Shown here one piece after another: positions 7,392-15,412 of a DNA stretch of 64,000 bases. Source of the DNA: DASZTV01 sp036267875. GTDB taxonomy: Bacteria > Actinomycetota > Actinomycetes > JAFAQI01. The translations under genes were made by a program, and so were the position numbers. The notes beneath the pieces were generated by a model. The model did not search any database. It saw only the letters and a program-made list of their open reading frames with translations, and was not told the DNA's origin. The stretch is from contig DATAVE010000117.1 of NCBI GenBank assembly GCA_036267875.1, forward strand, positions 1 to 64,000, given 5' to 3'. Numbering within the stretch: the first letter of the stretch is position 1; each line of letters begins with the position of its first letter.

Positions 7392-8245
7392 GACGTGCCT
7401 CCTGGGAGAAGTGACTGCAAGGCAGCGACGACCGCCAGCGGTTGGTCGAACATCGCATGATGCCCGGCCCCTTCGATCTCGAGCACCGACATCCCGCCCG
7501 ACGGCTTCGCGGCCATCCTGGTTGCCATCTCTGGGCTGACCAGTCCCTTCTCGCAACGTAACAGGATGATCGGGACGTCGAGCTGATCGAGCAGGCCGCG
7601 GTGCCAGACGCGGTCACCGAAGATGCCGATATCGAACTTCCACGTCCACCCGCCTTCGACCTCGCGGAGCGACTCGAGCGCCACGTGGTCCGCGACGTAG
7701 GCCAGCATCGACTCTTGCGGAGGAACGGTGCGAAATCTTGCGACCGCGTCTTCCCGTCGGGCGTACACCTTGGGAGCCGTTCCTTGGGGTGGAGGTCGCA
7801 GCGGGCTCTCTTCGGGCGGCTCGTCGTCCAGCGGCGAGTCGATCGCGATGATCGATTGCATCGCGTCGGGATGCAGCACCCCGGCGTAGACCGCCACCCA
7901 GCCGCCCATGCTGTGGCCGACCATGGTCGGCCTCGTCAAGCCGGCCGCCTCGCTCACCGCCACTGCCTCCTCCGCCCAGACCGATCTGACGTACTCCGGG
8001 CGTCGCGCACTGTCGCCGTGCCCTGTCAGATCAGGTGCGATGATCCGCCGGTCGACGGCCAGCAGCGGAGCAATGTGGTCCCACCAGCCCGAGTGCGCTC
8101 CGCCGCCATGGAGCAGGACGACGCCCGGACCGCCGGTTGGGCCCCAGGCGCGATAGTGCACCGACGTGCCTTCAACGTCTATGTCGTGATGTTCTGGCTT
8201 CGCGTCGATCGCACGCCGGAACCACTCAGGCACGTCCTGCGTCAT
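7388..8245 (-). CDS. Alpha/beta-fold hydrolase
   Basis: A 285-residue cytosolic alpha/beta hydrolase. The oxyanion-hole loop LLHGGGAHSGWW is near residue 43, the nucleophile elbow GHSMGG near residue 109, and the C-terminal histidine in GAGHHAMFDQP near residue 265. The acid residue is likely in the strand after VPIILLRCEKG. The family includes C-C hydrolases and esterases of aromatic and steroid ring degradation; the N-terminal FRRAIDAKPEHHDIDVEG region is typical of such soluble enzymes. It is coupled by four-base overlaps to the hydratase downstream and the broken hydratase upstream. Substrate undetermined. Confidence 0.85.
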   Translation of the reverse strand: MTQDVPEWFRRAIDAKPEHHDIDVEGTSVHYRAWGPTGGPGVVLLHGGGAHSGWWDHIAPLLAVDRRIIAPDLTGHGDSARRPEYVRSVWAEEAVAVSEAAGLTRPTMVGHSMGGWVAVYAGVLHPDAMQSIIAIDSPLDDEPPEESPLRPPPQGTAPKVYARREDAVARFRTVPPQESMLAYVADHVALESLREVEGGWTWKFDIGIFGDRVWHRGLLDQLDVPIILLRCEKGLVSPEMATRMAAKPSGGMSVLEIEGAGHHAMFDQPLAVVAALQSLLPGGTS

Positions 8246-8601
8246 GTCGTGGTGCGACGAAGGCTTCTCTCGCGAAACTCGGTGACACGTTCGCGGTGCT
8301 CGTGGCCTTGCAGCAATGTGGTGTTGGCGATGCGTTCGATGTTGCGTGCGGTCGTGGGATCAGTGTTGGCGCTCATGTCGATGGCCAGCTTTGCCGGGCC
8401 AAGCGCCTCGGAGCCCGACCAGACCTTCGACGAACGCATCGACGCGCGCAGAGAACTCGCTGGCTGGATCGACCGCGTGCACGAGCCCGATGCCAGCGCG
8501 GCGGTGACTTCGGGGCTGATCGCGTTGAGCTTGTCCGGCCGGTCGATCGGGACAGTCAGGACTCCACCGGCGCTGGACAGTGTCGCGTGCGGTTCAGTCA
8601 T
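8242..8601 (-). pseudogene. Collapsed enoyl-CoA hydratase pseudogene
   Basis: The open frame (119 codons) begins as a normal crotonase (VPIDRPDKLNAISPEV) and ends as one (a GPAKLAIDMS segment, then ERIANT and VTEFRERS), but the middle makes no sense in this frame. In a second minus-strand frame the middle reads AGIGLVHAVDPASEFSARVD, the canonical segment after the crotonase active site. So roughly 120-130 codons carrying both oxyanion-hole motifs are deleted and at least two frame changes are present. The reading frame happens to reopen at the 3' end and still overlaps the next start by four bases, which may preserve coupling to the hydrolase. It is not expected to be catalytically active. 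Confidence 0.75.
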
Positions 8602-8627
8602 CTCATAGATATTAATCTTCTAGCCCT
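8602..8627. promoter_or_regulatory. 26-bp divergent control region with GATATTAAT
   Basis: The gap between the divergent hydratase remnant and the secreted hydrolase is AT-rich in a GC-rich setting. It contains ATCTCAT running in from the start codon (8600-8606) and GATATTAAT (8608-8616). The latter recurs in the promoter of the aldehyde dehydrogenase gene (24056-24064, opposite strand). TAATCT (8613-8618) could be a -10 for the plus-strand gene, leaving almost no leader. No convincing -35 is visible. Confidence 0.4.
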
Positions 8628-9722
8628 ATGAAGCTATGGACCGGCCGGTTGACCCGTCGACGGGCCTGCGGGGCTGCAGTCGTACTCGGTTGGGCTTTGA
8701 CGATCACCGCGTCGGGCCCGCTCTCAGCGGCGACCATTGGCAGCTCGAGCGCCCACTGTCGCGGGGTCGAGATTCCGACGGGACTGGCGGCTGACGCCAA
8801 ACCGATCTATCGGATCTACGGGCAGCTCTGCACACCTGCGGGCGGTCCCGGGCGAACGATTCAGGTACTGGTACACGGCGGTACCTACTCGCACACCTAT
8901 TGGGACTTCCCCGGATTTCACGGCAAGTACCAGTACTCGCAGGTCATGAACCGTGCCGGCTACTCCACGCTGGCCATCGACTTGCTCGGCGTCGGGCGCA
9001 GTTCGCATCCGCCGAGCACGCAGGTCACGATCACGGTGGAGGCGTATGCCGTCCACGTCGCGATTCAAGCGGCACGGCGCGGTGGACTCGGACCGCCCTA
9101 CCGCCGCGTGATTCTCGTCGGTCACTCTCTCGGCACATTGACCAACGACGTCGAGGCATCGACGTACCACGACGAGGACGGATTCATCGCCACCGGAACC
9201 TCGCACGGACCTGGGCTCACCGGTCTTGGGTCCATCTTCGCCAAAGTCCGTCCGGCGTTGCTCGATCCGGTGATGTCGTCGCAGATCCCTGCCGGAGACT
9301 TGGGGTATCTCAGCACGCCAGGCGCTAGGCCGGTGTTCTACCGAGGCGGGCGAGTCGACCCCAAGGTCGAGCGTGCCGACGAGAACACTCGACAGCCCGT
9401 CGCGGCGGGATACGCCGCCACGCTGCTCCCATACCTCGTCGACACTTCGCTGTTACACACCAACCAGATCCGGGTGCCGGTCCTGCTGGTCGATGGCAGC
9501 GACGATGCGGTGTTCTGCAAACAGGGCGGTGGTGGCGCGACGACTGACTGCTCCTCAGCTGCGACGCTCGAGCGGTCCGAGGCGCCGGATTACGCCCCCT
9601 CAGCTCATCTCGCGACGTATGTGCTCGCCCACTCCGGCCACGACATCAACCTGGTCCCTGACGCACACCGGTGGTACGAAGCTGCGCTTCGCTGGTGTCG
9701 ACATCACGTTCCGGCGGGCTGA
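8628..9722 (+). CDS. Secreted alpha/beta hydrolase (esterase/lipase-like)
   Basis: A 364-residue protein with an N-terminal signal sequence (RRR, then a hydrophobic stretch ending near SAA at residues 34-36), so it probably acts outside the membrane. The alpha/beta-hydrolase triad can be placed: Ser in GHSLG near residue 166, Asp in DGSDDAVF near residue 288, and His in SGHDIN near residue 340. The oxyanion loop is VHGGTYSHTYWDFPG. Cysteines at about 45, 66, 291, 304 and 354 could form disulphides. It may release a catabolic substrate from an ester outside the cell. No Shine-Dalgarno is seen; the mRNA may be nearly leaderless. Confidence 0.85.
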   Translation: MKLWTGRLTRRRACGAAVVLGWALTITASGPLSAATIGSSSAHCRGVEIPTGLAADAKPIYRIYGQLCTPAGGPGRTIQVLVHGGTYSHTYWDFPGFHGKYQYSQVMNRAGYSTLAIDLLGVGRSSHPPSTQVTITVEAYAVHVAIQAARRGGLGPPYRRVILVGHSLGTLTNDVEASTYHDEDGFIATGTSHGPGLTGLGSIFAKVRPALLDPVMSSQIPAGDLGYLSTPGARPVFYRGGRVDPKVERADENTRQPVAAGYAATLLPYLVDTSLLHTNQIRVPVLLVDGSDDAVFCKQGGGGATTDCSSAATLERSEAPDYAPSAHLATYVLAHSGHDINLVPDAHRWYEAALRWCRHHVPAG

Positions 9723-9763
9723 CGGCGTGTACCTCGACAATGCGACCTAATGGTGTAAATAAT

Positions 9764-11110
9764 ATGACGATGAGCAGACGGCGGTTGGCTGCTGCCGGAC
9801 CTGGCCAACGCCACACGCGCCCATACTTCGCTGCGGCCCGCATCCTGGCCGCCGGGATCGTCGCCGTGTTCTCGTGTATCGGGCTGGTCTCGGCCTCCGC
9901 CGATCCGGTCGCACCGCCCGGCTTCCAGTCGTCGGCGTCGGCATTCGGAGTGGTGGTCAGCGCGGACCTGCCTGGCGCGCCTCTCACCGACACGCCGCTG
10001 GACAGCGGCGGCCCGAGTGGTGAGGCGTCGCTGAACTCGCTGGGCGAGGGCGTCGGATACGCGGCGTTCCCCGACCCGGGGCAGTTTGTTATTTCACTGC
10101 CGGGTCTCGTGGCCGGGCTGCTCGGCACCGGTGCGGCGGGTCTGCCCCCGATTCACCTGCCGCAGCTTCCGGCCTATCCGTTCGAGGTGACGGCGAACTC
10201 GACAACCCCTACCGCGTCGATCGGTGCAGGCGCTTACAACATCAGCGCCACGACCGGTCAGACCTACAGCACGGGCAAGGCGACGGCGGGACTGCAGATA
10301 GATGCTGCGGGCAACGCCGCCTTGCTGACGGGGTCATCGTCGATCGACGTCAATGACGACGGCTCGGTGGTCGCCACCGCGACGAGCGACCTGCAGGGTC
10401 TGACGATCGGGCCCGTGACGCTGGGCGAGATCACATCGACGGCGACCGAGACGTTGTCGAACGACGGCACCGTCACGCCGTCGTCGTCGCTGTCGATCAC
10501 CGGCGTTCGGGTCGGCACCCTGCCCGTCACCGTGTCGACCAAAGGGCTGAACGTCGCGGGCACATCGGTGCCGCTGCCGGTCAGCTCCGTCCTGAACACC
10601 GTGCTCGCCGCCGACCACATCAAGCTCAGCTTCGTCACGGCGCAGAGCTTCAAGGACCGGGTGGTCGCTCCGGCGCTAGATATCACCGGGCCGCTGCCGA
10701 CAAAGGAGATTGGTACCAAGAACGGAACGTTCGACCTCACCGTGGGATCGGCGACGGCATCGATCGAGGCGACCGCACCGGCGCCGCCTTCGAGCGTGGG
10801 TACGCCGGGAGTCGGGTCGGTCGGCAGCGGAGGCGACCTGGGCACCTCTCCGGTTGGCAGTGGGGACTCGGGCGTCCTACCGCCCCTGCCGGGATCTGAC
10901 ACCACGTCGGGTGACGTCATCCCGCCCGTCGTGGCGCCGGCTACCGGCACCGAGAATCCACAGGCTTCGCTGAGCGCGGCGTCGGCGAACCTGTTCGACA
11001 TCCGCAGTTCTTACCTCGTCTTGTGCATCGTCGGCGCGGTCGCTGTCTTGTTGGGTCAGCTGGTTCGATTGATGGGAGTGCGGGGTCCATGGACTTCTAC
11101 CGATGGGTGA
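9764..11110 (+). CDS. Secreted/cell-surface protein with C-terminal membrane anchor
   Basis: About 448 residues. After a basic start there is a signal peptide (hydrophobic run ending in GLVSASA). The body is Ser/Thr/Gly/Val-rich and beta-prone with no cysteine pattern, followed by a Pro/Gly/Ser linker (positions about 10780-10910) and a hydrophobic C-terminal helix (YLVLCIVGAVAVLLGQLV). This is the layout of a surface-exposed, wall-spanning protein held by a C-terminal transmembrane segment. I do not recognise the ectodomain. The longer frame from 9671 overlaps the hydrolase; ATG at 9764 (or 9770) is chosen because the signal peptide follows directly. Its 3' end overlaps the next gene, suggesting an operon with the small membrane proteins and the Liv importer. 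Confidence 0.75.
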   Translation: MTMSRRRLAAAGPGQRHTRPYFAAARILAAGIVAVFSCIGLVSASADPVAPPGFQSSASAFGVVVSADLPGAPLTDTPLDSGGPSGEASLNSLGEGVGYAAFPDPGQFVISLPGLVAGLLGTGAAGLPPIHLPQLPAYPFEVTANSTTPTASIGAGAYNISATTGQTYSTGKATAGLQIDAAGNAALLTGSSSIDVNDDGSVVATATSDLQGLTIGPVTLGEITSTATETLSNDGTVTPSSSLSITGVRVGTLPVTVSTKGLNVAGTSVPLPVSSVLNTVLAADHIKLSFVTAQSFKDRVVAPALDITGPLPTKEIGTKNGTFDLTVGSATASIEATAPAPPSSVGTPGVGSVGSGGDLGTSPVGSGDSGVLPPLPGSDTTSGDVIPPVVAPATGTENPQASLSAASANLFDIRSSYLVLCIVGAVAVLLGQLVRLMGVRGPWTSTDG

Positions 11111-11454
11111 GAACCCAATGGGATCGGGCGGCTGCAATCGTCCTGGTGGTTGCGGGCGTCATATCCCTGATCGTGGGCTACATCGGGGTGAGTGGCGCGA
11201 CGCTCCCGACCGAGCAGCTGCCGTACCTTGCCTCGGCCGGGCTGTTCGGGCTGTTCGCGCTTGGGGTTGCGGCGACGCTGTGGCTCTCGGCTGACCTGCG
11301 TGACGAGTGGCGCAAGCTCGACGACATCCATCACGAGCTGCGCGCGCAACGCGAGGAAGACGAACCACTCGAGATGAGTGCGAAGGGCGCCCCATCAACA
11401 GCGTCCTCGCCGCGTCGCAGTCGTCGCGCGGGCGCGTCCGCCGACCGGGGCTGA
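11089..11454 (+). CDS. Small membrane protein, two predicted helices
   Basis: A 121-residue protein starting at MDFYRWVRTQW inside the end of the upstream gene. Two hydrophobic helices are visible (about residues 15-35, AAIVLVVAGVISLIVGYIG, and 45-67, LASAGLFGLFALGVAATLWL), then a charged segment (RDEWRKLDDIHHELRAQREE) that may form a coiled coil in the cytoplasm. The tail is Ser/Arg-rich. No family is recognised. Position between the surface protein and another small membrane protein suggests a membrane assembly connected with the downstream transporter, but there is no direct evidence of that. Confidence 0.65.
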   Translation: MDFYRWVRTQWDRAAAIVLVVAGVISLIVGYIGVSGATLPTEQLPYLASAGLFGLFALGVAATLWLSADLRDEWRKLDDIHHELRAQREEDEPLEMSAKGAPSTASSPRRSRRAGASADRG

Positions 11455-11456
11455 GC

Positions 11457-11963
11457 GTGGCGGGGTCTGGCGCGGCGGCTGACCTGGAGGGTCGGCTCAG
11501 CGTCGAGCGGGTGAGGCGGCGCGAGTCGCGCGCCATGCCGCCGTGGTCATCGGTCGAGCTGACCAGGCTGCTCATGACGAATCTGGTCGGGCTATTGCTC
11601 GTGATCGTCAGTTGGTATCAGGTGTCGGGCCAGGTCACGGTGCGCGACCAGCTCGCCTGGTTCAACCTCGGTATCGCCGGGGTTCTGGTGGCGGTCGTGT
11701 CCGACGGGATGTGGTTGCTGCGGGGGCGCCGACATGTCGGGATGGCCCGGGTGATGGTGCTGCCAGACGTGGCGCGAGAGGTCGGTTCGCGCTGGTCCGA
11801 TCGGCTCGCCGAAGATCTGGAGAACCGTCCCGTCGCGAGCGCATCGATGACCCGCTACCACCGTCCGAGCTGCCCGCTGGTGGACGGCAAGCCCACCGTC
11901 GCGACTACCAGACGAGCCCACGAGCGAGCCGGCAAGGTTCCCTGCGAACTATGTGAGCCCTAG
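11457..11963 (+). CDS. Membrane protein with C-terminal Ada-like zinc-knuckle motif
   Basis: A 168-residue protein read from GTG at 11457, three bases after the upstream stop; the frame extends further back but overlaps the previous gene. Residues about 30-80 carry two hydrophobic helices (LLMTNLVGLLLVIVSWYQV and FNLGIAGVLVAVVSDGMWLL). The cytosolic C-terminus holds His/Cys ligands in order: YHRPSCPLV, then RAHERAGKVPCELCEP. The spacing C-x-n-R-A-x-x-x-A-G-x-x-P-C-x-x-C resembles the zinc-binding module of Ada-type proteins. Whether it binds metal, DNA or a partner protein is unknown. Its last codons overlap the permease start by 11 bases, so it is probably translated together with the Liv importer. 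Confidence 0.65.
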   Translation: MAGSGAAADLEGRLSVERVRRRESRAMPPWSSVELTRLLMTNLVGLLLVIVSWYQVSGQVTVRDQLAWFNLGIAGVLVAVVSDGMWLLRGRRHVGMARVMVLPDVAREVGSRWSDRLAEDLENRPVASASMTRYHRPSCPLVDGKPTVATTRRAHERAGKVPCELCEP

Positions 11964-13884
11964 GAGATTCGTGCTCCCGTTCATCATCGGTGGCCTAGTC
12001 ACCGGTTCGCTCTACGGCCTGTCCGGGATCGGACTGGTCCTGACCTACCGAACCTCCGGGGTCTTCAACTTCGGACACGGGGCGGTCGCTGCAGCCGCGG
12101 CGTTCTTGTTCTATCGGCTGCACGACCAATGGTCGGTGCCGTGGCCGTTCGCTGTGCTGATCGTGCTGGTCGGCTTCGTGATCGTTGTTGGTCCAGTGCT
12201 CGAGCTCGTGACCCGCAGCCTCAACGATGCCGCGGCCGCGGTGATCGTCGTGGCCACGGTCGGGCTGTTCCTCGCGATCTACGGTGGCCTGACCGTCGCC
12301 GTCCACGACGCCGTACGCAGCTTGCCGCCGTTCCTGCCCCAGACCGGCTTCACGATCTCCTCGGTGCTGGTCAGCTGGGAGGACGTGATCACCGCGGGGA
12401 TCGCGCTGTTCGGTGCGGTCGGGCTCTACCTGTTCATGCGCCTGACCCGGCTCGGCGTCGCTATGAGAGCGGTCGTCGACAACCCGACGCTCGTCCGGCT
12501 CACCGGCGAGCGGCCGGTCCGGATTCGCCGCGTTGCCTGGTCGATCGGGTCGGGGTTTGCGGCGATCTCGGGCATCCTGCTCGCGCGCTCTCAGGGTCTC
12601 GACGCGCTGCAGCTGACGTTTCTCGTCGTCCAGGCGTTCGGCGCCTGCGCGATCGGACGGTTCTCCAGCTTGCCGATGACCTACGTGGGCGGCTTGATTG
12701 TCGGAGTTGTCTCGGCGATTGCATCGGACTACGTCACGAAGCCACCGTTCAGCCAGCTGCCCTCCGCCGTACCTTTCATCGCGCTGATCATCGTGCTGCT
12801 CGTCGTGCCGTTGTCGAAGCTGCCCCGAGGCACGCTGGCGTTCCGCGGTCTGGTCTCCGACACCAAGGAGCTCAGCCGGCTTTGGGGCGGCACGATCGTC
12901 GGCGTGCTCGCCGTCTTGCTGATCCTCGTGCCGCACGTCGTCGGTGCGTACCTGCCGGTGTGGATCTCGGCCGAGAGCAACTTCGTGATCTTCGCGTCGC
13001 TGGCGCTTCTCGTGTGGACGTCTGGACAGATCTCGCTGTGTCAGATGGCGTTCGCCGCGCTCGGCGCGACGACGATGGGACATCTTGTCGCGCATGGTGT
13101 GCCATGGCCGCTCGCGCTGTTGTTGGCGGGCCTGCTTACGGTGCCGGTCGGCGCGCTGGTCGCGATCCCGGCGATCCGGCTCTCCGGGATCTACCTTGCG
13201 TTGGTCACGCTCGGCTTCGGCATCGTCATGCAGTTCGTCATCTACCCGACGTTCCTGATGTTCGGTTCCGGGCTGACGGTGAACAGCACCCGGCCAGACT
13301 TCGGACCCGTCAGCGGCAGTGACACTTCCGTCTACTACGTCGACCTCGTCGTCGTGGCTTTGGTGGCGCTGGGTCTGGTCATGATCCATCGCAGTCGGTT
13401 CGGCCGGCTGCTTCGGGCGATGTCGGAGACCCCGACGATGCTCGCCACGCTGGGCCTCAGCGTCAACGTGACCCGACTGATGGTGTTCTGCATCTCGGCG
13501 TTCATCGCGGGCGTTGGCGGCGGGCTGGTGATCACGCAGTTCACTGTGGGTTCGACCGTCTTCCCGCCGCTTCAATCGCTGATCATCATTGCGGTGCTCG
13601 CGATCAGCGCACTGCTTGGCACCCGGGTGCTGTTGTCCTCGGCAATCGCGGCGCTGCTCATGGAGGTCGTGCCGGGCTATGCCACGAGCTTCAACTCCGA
13701 CCATCAGACGCTGACCTTCGGTGTCGCGGCTCTTGCAGCCGGCCTCGTGCTGGCGAACCGATCGGCGCTAGCCACCTGGGTCCAGCGACAGTCGACAGCG
13801 CGTGGAGACCGGCTCGAGCATGGGCCGGTCACCGCGCGCAGATCGCGAGAGGACGACCAGTTCGTGTCGTTGGTGAGCCAATGA
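11953..13884 (+). CDS. Branched-chain-type ABC importer, fused LivH-LivM permease
   Basis: A 643-residue integral membrane protein joining two permease halves that are usually separate. Residues about 1-290 are LivH-like (GLVTGSLYGLSGIGLVLTYR and FNFGHGA at the start), and about 310-620 are LivM-like (RTSGQ-type segment WTSGQISLCQMAFAALGA and LSGIYLALVTLGFG). Together they would form the whole transmembrane pathway of a HAAT-family importer. The tail is polar and basic. GTG at 11953 overlaps the preceding gene, and ATGA joins it to the ATPase. In catabolic islands such importers often carry aromatic, steroid-derived or other carboxylates rather than amino acids. Substrate inferred only from context. 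Confidence 0.9.
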   Translation: MSPRRFVLPFIIGGLVTGSLYGLSGIGLVLTYRTSGVFNFGHGAVAAAAAFLFYRLHDQWSVPWPFAVLIVLVGFVIVVGPVLELVTRSLNDAAAAVIVVATVGLFLAIYGGLTVAVHDAVRSLPPFLPQTGFTISSVLVSWEDVITAGIALFGAVGLYLFMRLTRLGVAMRAVVDNPTLVRLTGERPVRIRRVAWSIGSGFAAISGILLARSQGLDALQLTFLVVQAFGACAIGRFSSLPMTYVGGLIVGVVSAIASDYVTKPPFSQLPSAVPFIALIIVLLVVPLSKLPRGTLAFRGLVSDTKELSRLWGGTIVGVLAVLLILVPHVVGAYLPVWISAESNFVIFASLALLVWTSGQISLCQMAFAALGATTMGHLVAHGVPWPLALLLAGLLTVPVGALVAIPAIRLSGIYLALVTLGFGIVMQFVIYPTFLMFGSGLTVNSTRPDFGPVSGSDTSVYYVDLVVVALVALGLVMIHRSRFGRLLRAMSETPTMLATLGLSVNVTRLMVFCISAFIAGVGGGLVITQFTVGSTVFPPLQSLIIIAVLAISALLGTRVLLSSAIAALLMEVVPGYATSFNSDHQTLTFGVAALAAGLVLANRSALATWVQRQSTARGDRLEHGPVTARRSREDDQFVSLVSQ

Positions 13885-14699
13885 TCGCCGACGTCGACGG
13901 GCGCGAGACGAGTGGACTCGAGGCCCGCGCGCTCTGCGTCTCCTACGGCGGCAACGTGGCGGTCTCCGGTGCAAGCCTGACCGCGCCGCTGGGCCGGATC
14001 ACGGGCCTGATCGGACCCAACGGCGCGGGCAAGACCACGACGTTCAATGCCTGCAACGGTCTGGTCAGGCCTACCTCCGGCTCAGTGCTGTTGGGTGGCC
14101 GCGACGTCACCCGCGTCGGCACAGCATCGCGAGCCCGGCTCGGGATGGGCCGCACGTTTCAGCAGGTGCAGGTCTGCACGGGGATGTCGGTCCGCGCCAA
14201 CGTCGCGCTCGGGGCGGAGATCGCGCTGATCGGGCGCAACCCGCTGCGCCAGTTCGCCGGTGGCCGCGGTCAGCGCCAGGTGGTTGCCGAGCGGACGGAT
14301 GCCGCGCTCGAGACGTGCGGCATCGGCCGGCTCGCCGATGCGTCCGTGACCGTGCTCAGCACCGGCCAGCGTCGGCTCGTCGAGCTCGCAAGGGTCCTGG
14401 CCAGCGGCTACCAGATGCTGCTGCTCGACGAGCCGTCGTCGGGTCTGGACGAGACCGAGACCGCGCATTTCGGCGAGATCCTTACCGGCGTGGTCGCCGA
14501 ACGCGGCGTCGGAATGCTGCTGGTCGAGCACGACATGAGCCTGGTGATGAAGGTGTGCACCTATATATACGTGCTCGATTTCGGCAACATGATCTTCGAG
14601 GGCACGCCCGCTGAGGTCCGAGCCAGCTCGCAGGTGCGCGCGGCGTACCTCGGCGAGGAGGACGGGCTGGCCGCCGTCGCGGGTGAGGCGACCTCATGA
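13881..14699 (+). CDS. ABC transporter ATPase, LivG type
   Basis: A 272-residue nucleotide-binding subunit. Walker A is GPNGAGKTT near residue 46, the Q-loop is GRTFQQ, the ABC signature is the LivG variant LSTGQRRLVELAR, Walker B is LLLDEPSSGLD, and the switch His is in VEHDMS. The C-terminal GTPAEVRAS-x-x-VRAAYLG block is characteristic of LivG/BraF. It energises the fused permease upstream together with the LivF-type ATPase downstream; both junctions are four-base ATGA overlaps. Substrate specificity does not reside in this subunit. Confidence 0.93.
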   Translation: MIADVDGRETSGLEARALCVSYGGNVAVSGASLTAPLGRITGLIGPNGAGKTTTFNACNGLVRPTSGSVLLGGRDVTRVGTASRARLGMGRTFQQVQVCTGMSVRANVALGAEIALIGRNPLRQFAGGRGQRQVVAERTDAALETCGIGRLADASVTVLSTGQRRLVELARVLASGYQMLLLDEPSSGLDETETAHFGEILTGVVAERGVGMLLVEHDMSLVMKVCTYIYVLDFGNMIFEGTPAEVRASSQVRAAYLGEEDGLAAVAGEATS

Positions 14700-15412
14700 G
14701 GTTCGAGCTGGAGTCCATTACCGCGGGCTACGGCGACACGGTCGTGCTGCGTGACGTCAACCTCGTGGTGCCATCTGGCACGATCGTCGCCCTGCTTGGC
14801 CCGAACGGCGCCGGCAAGACCACCCTGTTGCGGGTCGCCTCCGGGCTGCTTCGCCCACGCGCGGGGCGGATCGTGGTCGATGGCCGCGACGTGACGGGTG
14901 CGCCGCCGGAGCAGCTGGCGCGAGCCGGGGTCTGTCACGTCACCGAGGGTCGCAGCGTGTTCCCCGGGATGACGGTGCGGGAGAACCTGAGGATGTTCTC
15001 TGCCAAGGGGAGCGGCGCCGAGGCTGAGGGGCTCGACCGCGCGGTGAGTGCGTTTCCGCGGCTCGGCGAACGGCTTGGCCAGCTCGCCGGCACGATGAGC
15101 GGCGGCGAGCAGCAGATGCTGGCTCTCGCCAGGGCCTACGCGCAGCGGGCGCCGGTCGTGATGCTCGACGAGGTCTCGATGGGACTCGCGCCGATCATCG
15201 TCGATGAGATCTTCGAGTTCTTCCATCGGCTCGTCGCAGAGGGATCCAGCCTGCTGCTCGTGGAGCAGTACGTCGCGAAAGCGCTGGGCATCGCCAATCA
15301 CGTCTACCTGCTTGCCCGAGGTCGGGTCGTCTTCCGCGGCGAGCCGAGTGAGCTCGACGGCACCGATCTGATGGAGCGCTATCTCGGGACTGAGACGGGG
15401 GCTCGTCGATGA
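14696..15412 (+). CDS. ABC transporter ATPase, LivF type
   Basis: A 238-residue ATPase of LivF/BraG type. Walker A is GPNGAGKTT near residue 37, the Q-loop region is VTEGRSVFPGMTVRENL, the signature is MSGGEQQMLALARA, Walker B is VVMLDEVSMGLAP, and the switch His is replaced by Gln in LLVEQYV, which is the usual LivF pattern. It pairs with the LivG subunit to drive import. The gene overlaps its neighbours by four bases on both sides within the transporter operon. Confidence 0.93.
   Translation: MRFELESITAGYGDTVVLRDVNLVVPSGTIVALLGPNGAGKTTLLRVASGLLRPRAGRIVVDGRDVTGAPPEQLARAGVCHVTEGRSVFPGMTVRENLRMFSAKGSGAEAEGLDRAVSAFPRLGERLGQLAGTMSGGEQQMLALARAYAQRAPVVMLDEVSMGLAPIIVDEIFEFFHRLVAEGSSLLLVEQYVAKALGIANHVYLLARGRVVFRGEPSELDGTDLMERYLGTETGARR

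Noticed and set aside
11995..13704. A 569-codon minus-strand frame opposite the fused permease
   Set aside because: Extremely rich in Asp/Glu/Arg/His with no hydrophobic core, as expected for the complement of a membrane-protein gene in GC-rich DNA.
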